A stretch of DNA of 64,000 bases from positions 285,501 to 349,500 of the forward strand of contig BRXU01000009.1 of assembly GCA_030267565.1 (NCBI GenBank). The letters run 5' to 3'. Positions 50,018-62,000 of the stretch are shown here, piece by piece; positions within the stretch are counted from its first letter, which is position 1, and each line of letters starts with the position of its first letter. The notes beneath the pieces are model-generated. The model was not told the DNA's origin. It did not search any database and saw nothing but the letters and a program-made list of their open reading frames with translations. The translations under genes and the position numbers were made by a program. The DNA comes from Pleodorina starrii (taxonomy: Eukaryota > Chlorophyta > Chlorophyceae > Chlamydomonadales > Volvocaceae).

Positions 50018-53000
50018 GTGGCGACGCCGCTGCCGCGTCCCCCGCGGCTGGCGAGGGCGAGGGCGAGGTCGGGGGCGCCGGTACGGCCGACGGCAGCGGT
50101 ACGGCGCCGCCACTGGTTCAGCTGGGCTTCTGCAGCAGCTCCTCCTCCTCTGACAGATACAAGGTGGGGTGCGAGGGGCGTCCGGAGTTGGGGAGGGCCG
50201 TTGGACCGTTGGGCCGCCGTTGGCCGTTGTGTTGGGGGGCGTCCGTGTGTGTATGCGAGGGTGGGCGATGGAGGAGGAGAGAAACCCACCCAACCCACCC
50301 ACCCACCCACCCCTCTCCCCCTCCCTCCCCCCCAGGGTGTTGACACGGAGCTGTCTCTGCAGCTGGCAGGTCTCACCCTCACCTGCCACCGACCCACAGT
50401 CGCAGCGCTCATGGGCCTCGGGACAGACCTGGCCTACGCAAACAGCCTGCTGGCGGCGGAGAAGGCGGCGGCAGCCGCCGCCGCCGCGCCGCCGCCGGCG
50501 GCGGCGGCCAAGGCGGACAGCCATATCGTGGCGCCGGCGGCGGCGGCTGCCGGGGCGGCGGCGGTGGTGGTGCGGGCGGGCGGTGAGGGACGGACGCTGA
50601 TGCGGCTGCGGATGAACATGGCGCGGCTGCAGCTGGTGATGCCGTACGAGGTACTGCAGCCGGTGCCGCTGCCGACGGCGCCGTCGCCGCCGACGCCCAC
50701 GGGCCGCAGCGCCCAACAGCAGCAGTCTTGGGAGCAGCAGCAGCAGTTGACGCGGCAGCAGTCGCAGCAGCCGGCAGGGTCGGGGTCGGGGTGGGGGTCT
50801 GGCGGCGAGGAGGGCGCCGGGCCGGGGCCGGGGCCGGGTCCTCGGTTGTTCGCGATGGCGGAGATGGACAGCTTCAGGTACGGATGCTGATGCGGGTGTG
50901 TGCGGAAGTGCTGATGCGGAAGTGGGGATGGGGCCGGCGCTGCGTTCGTGGGCCGGTTTGCCGGTTTTTTTCCCGCCATTTGGGTTTGCATTGTCATTTG
51001 GTTTCGGAGGAGGAGGAGGTGGAGCTTCCATTTTGGGCACCCAATCGCTGCGCCATTCAATTCATCGCCATCGGCATCTGCTGCCAAACGACCAACTGCT
51101 GCTGCCTGTCCATGTCATGGGGGAGGGAGGAGGGGGGAAGGGAGGAGGGAAGGGAGGAAGGGAGGAGGAGGCGGTTTCCATGTACCACCAACAATCGCCT
51201 CCCGGCTCCGTCCACACCCCTGTTCCACATTGCCACCGCCGCCATTTCGCCGTTTCCTCCGCCGCTCCTGATTCATTGTCCCCATTCCTTTGTTCGTTTG
51301 TTCGTTTGTTTGTTTTCAGTTTCTGTTTGGACGTGCGGCCCTCCTCCCTGGAGCTGACCACCTCGCTGGGGAACGTCACGGCGCAGTACGGCGCGCTTCC
51401 GGCCTCCAGTCCGTACCGTACGATTTGTACGTTGCGGCCCGGGACGAGCGGCTCGTTGATCGAGGTGACGTTCAGGTAGGTGGGTGGGGGGGTGGGGCGG
51501 TGGGGGCGACGTGGCAGCCCTCCACCCCATCCACAAGTTTGGTCCTCACTCAAATCGGAGTACGACTATATGCCGCTGCATATGTCGCTACTATCCGCGC
51601 TGCAAACCTCTGACCTCCCTCCCACTCCTCCCTCCTCCCCTCCCCCTCCCCCTCCCCCTCCCCCTCCCCCTCCCCCTCCCCCTCCCCCTCCCCCTCCCCC
51701 TCCCCCTCCCCCTCCCCCTCCCCCTCCCCCTCCCCCTCCCCCTCCCCCTCCCCCTCCCCCTCCCCCTCCCCCTCCCCCTCCCCCTCCCCCTCCCCCTCCC
51801 CCTCCCCCTCCCCCTCCCCCTCCCCCTCCCCCTCCCCTCCCCCTCCCCCTCCCCCTCCCCCTCCCCCTCCCCCTCCCCCTCCCCCTCCCCCTCCCCCTCC
51901 CCCTCCCCCTCCCCCTCCCCCTCCCCCTCCCCTCCCCCTCCCCCTCCCCCTCCCCCTCCCCCTCCCCCTCCCCCTCCCCCTCCCCCTCCCCCTCCCCCTC
52001 CCCCTCCCCCTCCCCCTCCCCCTCCCCCTCCCCCTCCCCCTCCCCCTCCCCCTCCCCCTCCCCCTCCCCCTCCCCCTCCCCCTCCCCCTCCCCCTCCCCC
52101 TCCCCCTCCCCCTCCCCCTCCCCCTCCCCCTCCCCCTCCCCCCTGCCCCTCCCCCCGCTCCCCCCCCCCCCGGATGCACTCGGCCGCCGAGTCGCTGTCT
52201 CAGCCCCGTGTGCCCCCCGGCCAGCCCTTCTACTCGCTGTCCGCCTGCCTGAGTGCCGTACAGGTGGTTTACATGGGCCGCTTCCTCAACGAACTGCTGC
52301 CGTACATCAGCGGTGGGTGGCGGTGGGTGCAGCTGAGCCTGAGCCTGAGCCTGGATGTAAGCGGTGCCTGCCTGCCTGGCGAGGTGGCTAGGTGGCTAGG
52401 TGCCATACTGCTGCGTCATATCGCCAAAACCCGACCGTCACTATTTCTCTGATGGATCCACTCTCACACCCACAATCGCCACAACCGCCACCCACACCGC
52501 CACCCACCCATCCCTCAACCGCAGGCATGCTGGCGATGCAGCCCGGCCCCCGACCACCCATCACCTCACCACCACCACCACCACCACCTGCAGCAGCTGC
52601 TGCAGCAGCACCACCACCACCAGCACCACAGTCCACGGCCGACACGTCCTCCTCCTCCTCCCCCGCCTCCCCGGGCGCCCTGGTCCTGCTATTGGACGTG
52701 TCCCTGGCCTCCCCCGTCATCACTCTGCCCCAACACAGCGCCAGCGGTCAACACGTGCAGCTGGACCTGGGCACCCTGAGACTGGAGAACCGAGTGGCCT
52801 GGAGGCCGGGGGGCGGGGCGGCGGCGGCGGCGTCGCCGGGCGTGGGGCCGGGGGGTGGTGGGGGTGGCGGTGGCGGCGGCGGTGGCTCGGCGGCGGGTGT
52901 GGACATATCGGGTTCCGGAGCGGAGGGCTGGCGGGTGCTGCTGGATGAGATGCAGGTGAGGGAAGTGGGGGGTGGGGGGGCGGGTGGGTGAGTGGGTGGG

Positions 53001-56000
53001 TGGGGGTCCGAAGTTGAGAGCCGAAAAGGGGGCCGTGGGAGGAGGGGGCCGCAGAGGGAGGGGAGGGGGAGGGGGAGGGGGAAGTCGGTGCTGGAGGGAA
53101 TCATTGTGACGTTCTGATTGCAGGACGCCTGGTTGCCTATTGGCCGACCCATAGGCCGACCCATGGGCCGACCCATAGGGGCCGACCCATGGGCCGACCC
53201 ATAGACCGACCCATGGGCCGACCCATAAGCCGACCCATGGGCCGACCCATAGGCCGACCCATAGGGGCCGACCCATGGGCCGACCCATAGACCGACCCAT
53301 GGGCCGACCCATAGACCGACCCATGGGCCGACCCATAGACCGACCCATAGACCGACCCATAGGCCGAGCCATGGGCCGACCCATGGGCCGACCCATAGGC
53401 CGACCCATAGGCCGACCCATAGGCCGACCCATAGGCTGACCCATAGGCCGACGCATAGGCCGACCCATAGGCCGACCCATAGGCTGACCCATAGGCCGAC
53501 CCATAGGCCGACCAATAGGCCGACCCATGGGCCGACCCATAGGCCGACCCATAGGCCGACCCATGGGCCGACCCATAGGCCGACCCATAGGCCGACCCAT
53601 AGACCGACCCGTAGGCCGACCCATAGACCGACCCATAGGCCGACCCATAGGCCGACCCATAGGCCGACCCATAGGCCGACCCATAGGCCGACGCATAGGC
53701 CGACCCATAGGCCGACCCATGGGCCGACCCATAGGCCGACCCGTAGGCCGACCCGTAAGCCGAGCCGACCCATAGGCCGACCCATAGGCCGACCCATGGG
53801 CCGACCCATGGGCCGATCCATAGACCGACCCATAGGCCGACCCATAGGCCGACCCATGGGCCGACCCATAGGCCGACCCATAGGCCGACCCATAGGCCGA
53901 CCCGTAGGCCGACCCCTTAGACCGACCCATAGGCCGACCCATAGGCCGACCCATAGGCCGACCCATAGGCCGACCCATGGGCCGACCCATAGACCGACCC
54001 ATGGGCCGACCCATAAGCCGACCCATGGGCCGACCCATAGGCCGACCCATAGGGGCCGACCCATGGGCCGACCCATACACCGACCCATGGGCCGACCCAT
54101 ACACCGACCCATGGGCCGACCCATAGACCGACCCATAGACCGACCCGTAGGCCGAGCCGACCCATAGGCCGAGCCATGGGCCGACCCATAGGCCGACCCA
54201 TAGGCCGACCCATAGGCCGACCCATAGGCTGACCCATAGGCCGACCCATAGGCCGACCCATGGGCCGACCCATGGGCCGATCCATAGACCGACCCATAGG
54301 CCGACCCATAGGCCGACCCATAGGCCGACCCATAGGCCGACCCGTAGGCCGACCCATAGGCCGAGCCGACCCATAGGCCGACCCATAGGCCGACCCATAG
54401 GCCGACCCATAGGCCGAGCCGACCCATAGGCCGACCCATAGGCCGAGCCGACCCATAGGCCGACCCATAGGCCGACCCATGGACCGACCCATAGACCGAC
54501 CCAAGTGACCTAACTTGCTCTTGTCCTTTCCTTACCTTACCTGACCTGACCCCACCTGCCTTAGATCCGGCTGACGGACATGAGCCTCGTGGTGGGCAGC
54601 ACCGACGAGTCCACGGCGGAGGGCGCAGCGGGCGGCGCCGCCAGCAAGGCAGTCGGCGGCGGACAGAACATCATCCGTGACGTCGGCGCCGGCGTGCTCG
54701 TGTCGCTGCACCGCCCCCTGGCCATCCAGCCGGCGGAAGCGGAGCTGACGGTGGCGGCGGCGTCGCCGCCACCGCTTCCGCCGCTGCACGCCGCCGTGAC
54801 GATGCCTCAGCTGTCGGCGGTCATCAGCGAGGGCGAGTACCGGCGGCTGCTGGCGGTGCTGAGCGGCAACTTCGCCGAACCGGCGCAGAACGACCCACGG
54901 GTCATGGAGCTGAACCAGGTGCTGCAACGCCTCGCCGCGCCGCCGGCGCCGGCGGCGCCGCCGGCGGCGGCGCCGTCTCAGGAGTTGACGCCATCCCCTC
55001 GTGCTGCCGCCAGGCAGGCTGGCGGCGGCGGCGGCGGGCCGCGCTCTCCCGTCCTGGACTTCAGCCGCAGTCTTCGTGCCGTACTGGCGGCGCTGGGGGA
55101 CAGCTGCACGGTGCAGGCGACGGTGTCCATCGGCGCCGCGCAGCTGACGCTGACGGCGGCGGCGTCCGACGGCAGCGGCGCCCTGGCGCCGCTGACGGCG
55201 GTGGGGCTGCGTCACTTCTGGCTGGGCTACTTCGGCACTGCCCGTGGCGGCACGTTCCTCTCCGCCACCCTTCCCACCTTGACCATCGAGGACCTGCGGC
55301 CGGGAGTGTCGGCCGAGCAGCGACTGGTCCTATCCACCGCAAACACCGCCGCCGCCGCCGCCGCCGCCGGTGGCGGCGGCGGCGGCGGCAGCGCCTCCGG
55401 CGTGACACCGCCTCCGGCGGCACCGCCGCTGTCTCCCTCCCTGTTGGCATTCGAGTTCCGGTCCGCGCCGGCGATGGATGGGAGCGGCGGCGGCGGCGGC
55501 GGAGGTGTGGCGTACCCGGCATCTCAGGCGCTGCGGCTGCGGCTGCAGCGGCCGACGCTGGTGCTGGACTTCGGGCTGCTGCTGCGGATCGTCAATTTCG
55601 TGGCACCAAGCCCTGTGCTGCAGGTGGGTGGGTGCTGGTGGGTGCGGATGGGCGTGGGTGTGGGGGTGGGTGTGGGGGCTTGCAGATGTGTATGCCCGAA
55701 CCGTGCTTTCGACCACCACCACCACCACCGCCACACACACACACACACACATACCCCACACTCCACCACCATCGCCACTACTTGACGCCACTGCTCTCCC
55801 AACCTCCCAACTTCCTGTTCGCTGTTGACCGTACAGGGAGCCACCCCCCGGCCGTACGACACGCGCGACATTCTCCTGCCGCTGCACGTGCCGTACAACG
55901 CGTACGGCAAGGACCTCTGGCTCAGCCCGGAGGTTCGGCTGCTGGCGGACGCGCCGCCCGCCGCCGTCGGCCCCTCCGGCAGCGCCGGCGGCGGCGGCAG

Positions 56001-59000
56001 CGGCACGGGCTGCGTGCACGTGTACGACGGCGGCGGCGGCCGGCTGGTGCTTCCGCCGGGGCTATCGCCGTCGGAGTCGCTGCCGCTGATAGTGGTGGGT
56101 TCCGGCCGCCTGTTGAAGTTGTGTAACGTCCGCATCGTGAACTGCGCTTCGCTGCCCTCCTGTCTTAGCCTGGGGGCGGGGGCGCGGCTGTCGGCCCGGG
56201 ACGAGGACGGCGTCAAGTTCCTGCTGGCGGCGCCGGAGGCGGACAGGGAGTACGGCAGCGTCATGGCGGCGGCGGCTGCCGCCGCCGCCGCGGCGGCGGC
56301 TGCGCCGCCGCCGGCGCCGCCTGCGGCGGCGCCGGACGGCGCCCCACCGCCGTCGGTATTCGAGATGAGCCTAGACGCGCTGGGTGCTGCCGTACACATC
56401 ATCGAGACGCAGACCGGCGGCGCCTTGGACGAGACCGGCAATGGCGGCGGCGGCGGCGGCGGTGACGGGTCGTCCCTAAGCCGGTACGGCTCCACCATGG
56501 ACCTGGCGCCGGCGCCGCCGCGGCCGCCGCGAATGGCCGCCACCGGCGGCGACGCCGGTGACGGCGCCGCGGCCGCGGACGCGGCGCCGCCGCCGCGGCT
56601 GCGGCGGCGACTCGTACTGCAGTTCGACGCCTCCGCCAGCTTCCGAATGCAGGGCTCCCGGCAGGAGGCAGCGGCGGCGCTCCGGAACCTCACCATGCGC
56701 ACCGTCACCGTCTTCCCCACCGCCGCCGCCGCCGCCGCGGCGGCGGCGCCCTCCGGACACAGTCCGCCCATCTCCAAGGCGGCGAGCGCCGCCAACCTCG
56801 CCGCTGCTGGCGGCGCCGCCGCCGCCGCCGCCGGCGGCGGCGGCGGTCCCAGCACCACCATCACCACCACGCTTCTGGAGCCCGCCGACGTCTCCGCGCG
56901 CTTCTCTCTGACCCCCAGCCAGCAGCACCTCTCATTGGACCTCGGGGCTCTGACGCTGCGTCTGTCTCCGGCTGCGCTGCACCTGCTGCTGCAGCTGCAG
57001 GACCTGGTCATGAGGCCCATCAGGGCGCCGCCGCCGGGGCAGCCGCTGGCGCGCTGCGACCGCTTCGAGCGGCTGTGGTCCAGCCATGGCGGCGGAGGGG
57101 GAGGAGGGGGAGGAGGAGGGGCAGGAGGAGGGGCAGGAGGAGGGCGGGGTCTGGAGCTGGGGGTTGGTGGGGTGGACAGCTTGGCGGGGGAGCGGGGGGT
57201 GACGGTGTGGCGGCCGCAGCCGGCGCAAGGCTACGTGGCGCTGGGCGATGTGTTGACAGCTGGTGAGTGAGTTGCAGGGAGGGTGGTGGGTGGAGTGTGG
57301 AGGGGTCGCTGGGAGGTGGGTGGTGGTGGGGTGGGGGGGGGACGGTGGGGTGGAGGCGGGCGGTGGTGGGGGGTGGAGGCGGGCGGTGGTGGGGGGTGGA
57401 GGTGACGGCAGTGGTATCCGCGAGGGTGCGGGCCTTGCACGCCGGGTAGGAGTTCCGGGGGAGGGATCACTCCGGAGCGTCTTGGCTCGTTCTACCAAAC
57501 ACCCTGAACCCCTCCAAGCCCCCAAACCCCCAACCCCCCCCCCCCCCACGCAGGCAGCCACATGCCCAGCTGCCAGGTCGCCACACTGGCCATCAACAGC
57601 GGTCTGGTGGCCTTCCCAACGGCCTTCGAGCGCGTCTGGGCCTCGGGACCCGAGGCAGCGCAGGGCACTCAGCCGCCACCACCGGGGCAGCAGCAGCAGC
57701 AGCCGGAGGACGACTTTGCGCTGTGGCGGCCGCTGCCGCCTCCCGGCTACCTGGCCCTGGGTTGTGTGGCGGGCAGCCTCTCGCGTCCCCCGCCGCTGTG
57801 TGCGGTTGGGTGTGTGGCCGCGGGTGCTTGTGTGGAGGCCCGGCTGGGGGAGTGTGTGCTGCTGGCGGAGCGGGGGAATCTGTGGGCGGTGCAGAACGTG
57901 GGGGCCAGCCTGGAGGTGTCGCCGCCGGGGGCACACTTGCCGGCGGTGAGTGGGTGGGAAGGGGGGCGGGGGGGAGGGGGAGGAGGAGGGGGAGGGGTTG
58001 GCGGGGGAAGGGGGGGGTGAGGGCGAGAGGTTGTCGGGGCGTTGTTGATAAGGGAGGGCGGGGGCGGGGCCGGGGGGTGGGAACGAGGCGGGGGAAACTG
58101 ACGGCGCGTTGCGCCTCAACCAACAGTAATACAGTAATACACGGCTGCCTCTTCTGTGCGGTTGCCGTACACATACATACACATACACACCCTCCTCTCC
58201 CGCCAGGTCCACCTGTACGACCTTCGTACGCCGCTGGGGGTCCCCCCCGCCGCTCTGACTCCGCTGCCGGCGCTGCTGCCCACTGCGGCGGCGGTGGTGC
58301 CGCTGGGGCTGGTGCGGGAGGCGGCGCTGCCGGCGGGTCTGGGCCCGGGGGCCGCCAGTCAGTCGCCGCCGCTGTCGCTGCTGTGTCAGCAGAGCTACCT
58401 TCGCAACCGGTGGTAAGCGGGGCGGAGCGGAGCGTTGTGTTCACGTTCATGTCGGGGGGGCCGGGGAAGAGGGTGCCAACCGCCAACCCAACCACCTTCC
58501 CAACCACCCAACCACCTACTCACCCAACCACCTACCCACCCAACCAACCAACCAACCAACCAACCAACCAACAAACAACCAACCAACCAAAACCCCCCTT
58601 ACTCAACCACTGACTCCCCCGCTCCACCCCCCCAACCACCCACCGACTCCCCCCCCCCATCCCCCCAACCCTTACCCCCTCACCCCCCAACCCCCCCACC
58701 ATCCGGCTCCCCCATCCCCACCCCACCTACCCCCCACCCCCCACCCCCCCACCTCCCTACCCCCCAACCACCCACCTAACCACCCACTAAACTGTCCAAC
58801 CACCCACTAAACTGTCCAACCAACAACCCAACCACCTACCCAACCACCCAACCAACAACCCAACCATCCGCTCACCTACCCCTTCACCCACCCAACCAAC
58901 CAGCCAACCACCCAACCAACCACCTAACCAACCAACAACCAGTGGGCCCTGTGTATACGTGTGTACAACTGGCTCCCCATTCCCCTCCTTTCCGACCCGC

Positions 59001-62000
59001 AACCCCTCCCCTCGCCCTCCCCTCCTCCCCCCATACACCCGACCCGTTGTTTCTGCTCCGCAGCGCCCTCATCCGCCGCGCCTTGAGTCAGGCCTCCCAG
59101 CTGCCCTGTGTGGAGTTCTCCAAGATGTGGTGGGACAAACACACCACCGCACCCTCCGCCAACCGACTGAGTATCTGGAGGCCCAAGCCGCCGCCGGGGT
59201 GAGCTGAGCTAGCCACTGCCTCGAGGAGTGGGGGAGGGGGCGGGGGGAGGGGTGGGGTGAGGGGGGGAGGCGGGAGGTGAAGCTTTCCCAGATGTCGACG
59301 ACGGTGAGTATGACGAAAAACAGTCGGGGAACATTGGGAAGGGAGGAAGGCGGTTGGTTGGTTAGTTGGTTGGTTGGTTGGTTGGGGGTTTGAATGGTTT
59401 TCTCTCCCTGGGGCTTAGTCACTTGACAGTACTCTTCTCTTCTCTCTTTTCTTTTCTTTTTTCTTTTCTTCTTTGATCTTTTCTTTTCTTTTCTTCTCTT
59501 CTCTTTTCTCCTCTTTCCTTCTCTTTTTTCTCTTTTCTTTTCTTCTCTTCCTTCTCCGCCATTTGCTGACCGTTGCTGTTCCCCTCCTCTCCCCTCCCCC
59601 CCTCTCCCCTCCCCCCCTCTCTCCTCCTCCTCCCCCGCCTCAGCTACGTATTCCTGGGCGACTGCGCCTCTGTGGGTGTGTACGCCCCGCCCCCCTCGGT
59701 GGTGGTGCTGAGGGACACCGACCCGGGTGCACTGCTGACAGAGGGACGACCGCCGCCACTGGCACGACCCATCAACTACATACGGGTGGGGGTGGGGGGG
59801 CGGGTGGGGCGGGTGGGGCAGGATAAGGACGGGTGGGAAACGGTGAACTGCAGCGAAGGAAGCGGGTGTGCGGTAGGGAGAGGCGTGGGGTGGGGCATGT
59901 GTTTGTGTGTGTGTGGAAGTGGGATCTTAGGGTTGTTGGCGGCACCAGGTGTCTGTGTCGTACATGTGGGGACATGGAGGGCTCCCAGGGCTGCTCCTCT
60001 CTCCCACCCCCCCCCTCCCTCCCTCCCCCCCCTCAGGTTTGGTGTGACGAGCAGCGAGAGCGCCAGGGCGACCCCTCCTTCCTGGCGCTGTGGAAGCCGG
60101 TGGCCCCCGCGGGATACGTGCCGCTGGGGCTTGTGGCGGGACTGGGGCCGCGGACACCGCCGCCGGGGCTGCCCGTCAGGTGAGGGTTGGGGACAGTGGG
60201 GTCGGGTGGGTCGGGTGGGGAAGGTGGGGCCAGGTGGGGACGCGGAGCTGCGCTAGTGGCGGCAATGGATTCTCGCCTCCTGCCCCTCCCCCGCCCCATA
60301 TACGGGCCCCGGCCTATACGTGGATAACCCTCTTCCCCCTCTTCCCCCGTCCTCCTCCTCTCCCCTCTTTCTCCCCCGCAGGTGTGTCCGTGCTAACCTG
60401 GTGACCAGCGAGACCCTGGCCCGCTCCTCCCCCGATTGGGTCCTGCCACCCCACCGGCAGCGGCCCCCACTCAGCGGATGGATCACCGACCACCGCACCG
60501 GGACATTCACGGTGCTGGCGGGGAACAGCAGCGGCAGCGGCAGCAGCAGCAGCAGTATGGGGGTGAGTGGCGGGGGGGGGGGTGAGTGGCGGGGGGTGAG
60601 TGGCGGGGAAGGGGGGGAAGGCGGGGAAGGCGGGGAAGGCGGGGAAGGCGGGGAAGGCGGGGAAGGGAGGGAAGGGGAATTTGTGCGAGGGTGAGGGTGA
60701 GGGTGAGGGTGTGGGAGAGGAGGATCGGGGGAGAGGAGACATGCGGAGGGGTTGGAGGCAGGGGGCAGAGGAGACATTTGTGCTCCAGGGGCGGGGGCGC
60801 TCCTTTCATCAATCGGCTGGGTTGGCGTTGGGTTGGGTTGGTTTACACTTGGGGACCCATGCCGCCGCCCTGGCTAGGCCGCAGCCCCATCGGCCGCAGC
60901 CCCCCCTCCACACGCACACACGAAGCTCTCTGGATGGACCCTCTGTGCTCCCGGGCTTGGAAACGGGCACCCACACCCGCACCTGACGCGGCGTTTTGTG
61001 ACGTCATGTGACGTGACGTGACGTGACGTTTTGCGATGTCGTACGCGGTGGCAGGCGGAACTCGGACGCGGCGGAGGTGTCGGCGGCGGCGGAGTAGGTG
61101 GCAGCGAGGGGTCCTTCAGCGGCGGTGGCGGTATCTCGATGGGGCGCTCGGCGGGATTCACGATGGCGGGCAGCAGCGGCGCCACCTTTGATGCGCCCCG
61201 CATCAAACTGGACGCGGACGACCCGTGGGTCACTTCGCCCGCGGAGTCCGGACCCGCGCCTGGAGGAGGAGGCGGTGGTGGTGGTGGTGCGGCCGATGGG
61301 GACGGCAGCGCTGCGGCGGCACCGTTCAGGTGGGTCCCCCTTGCCCCTGTCCCCCCAACCCCTTGCCACCCAACCCCTTGCCCCCCAACCCCTTGCCACC
61401 CAACCCCTTGCCCCCCAACCCCTTGCCACCCTATCCCTTGCCCCCCAACCCCTGGTCCCCCAATCTCACCCGCCCGGCACTGCCCCTACATCAGCCGAGT
61501 CCGGCCAGCAGCCCCGCAGAGTGTCCGTCACGATTCAATTGCCATCTCCGGCAGCGGCAGCGGCGCAGTTTCCAATTTCCAATCCAGACTCCCCTGCTCC
61601 CCCTCGCCGGGTCCCCTCCCCTGCTCCCCTGCTCCCCTCCCCTGCCGCTCCCGCTCCCCCTCAGGCGCACCGAGCTGGTTGTCAAGATGAGTCGGGCGGT
61701 GGTGCTGCTGCGCACAAGTCTGGGGCGGCCCCTCCTGGAGCTGGATGTGAGGGACACAACACTGGGGATGTCACACGAGGTGAGGGACATTTGGGAGGGG
61801 GCGGGGGGGAGGGGGAGGAGGAAGGGGGAGGGGGAGGGGCAGCTTCCCTCATTGACTCCTCTCCTAGCGCGGTGAGGCACCCGCCTTCGCCCCTTACGTC
61901 ACTCGTCTCGCTGACAACCCCCAACCCCAACCCCCAACCCCGCTCTTCTCCCTCGCCCCCCCCCTCGCCCCTGCCCTTCTCCCTCGCCCCCCGCCCCCTC

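Larger units (their letters stand above)
39285..51475 (+). other. Exon map of VPS13, exons 1-17
   Basis: e1 39285-39485; e2 39765-39866; e3 40280-40372; e4 40842-41044; e5 41322-41457; e6 41728-42077; e7 42594-42832; e8 43116-43843; e9 44142-44339; e10 44762-45163; e11 46173-46310; e12 46530-46664; e13 46904-47943; e14 48302-48630; e15 49121-50163; e16 50336-50877; e17 51320-51475 or 51464. Phase 2 junctions follow e4, e6, e13 and e16; phase 1 follow e7 and e14; the rest are phase 0. Exon 11 ends CAG then GCGAGT (GC donor). Exons 1-5 encode the chorein domain. Exons 13/14 contain [20 protein letters not shown] and VYLSRE, reminiscent of the PH-like insertion in plant VPS13 proteins (tentative). 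Confidence 0.85.

Noticed and set aside
51480..52452. Proline-rich protein ORFs over the CTCCCC tract
   Set aside because: Translation of an intronic hexamer repeat; only the short piece in the frame of exon 18 is real coding sequence.
52689..54504. Minus-strand ORFs over 560 aa (GRPMGRP / VGLWVGLW) over the 12-bp array
   Set aside because: Stop-free minisatellite translation inside VPS13 intron 19, with an antisense tail over exon 19.
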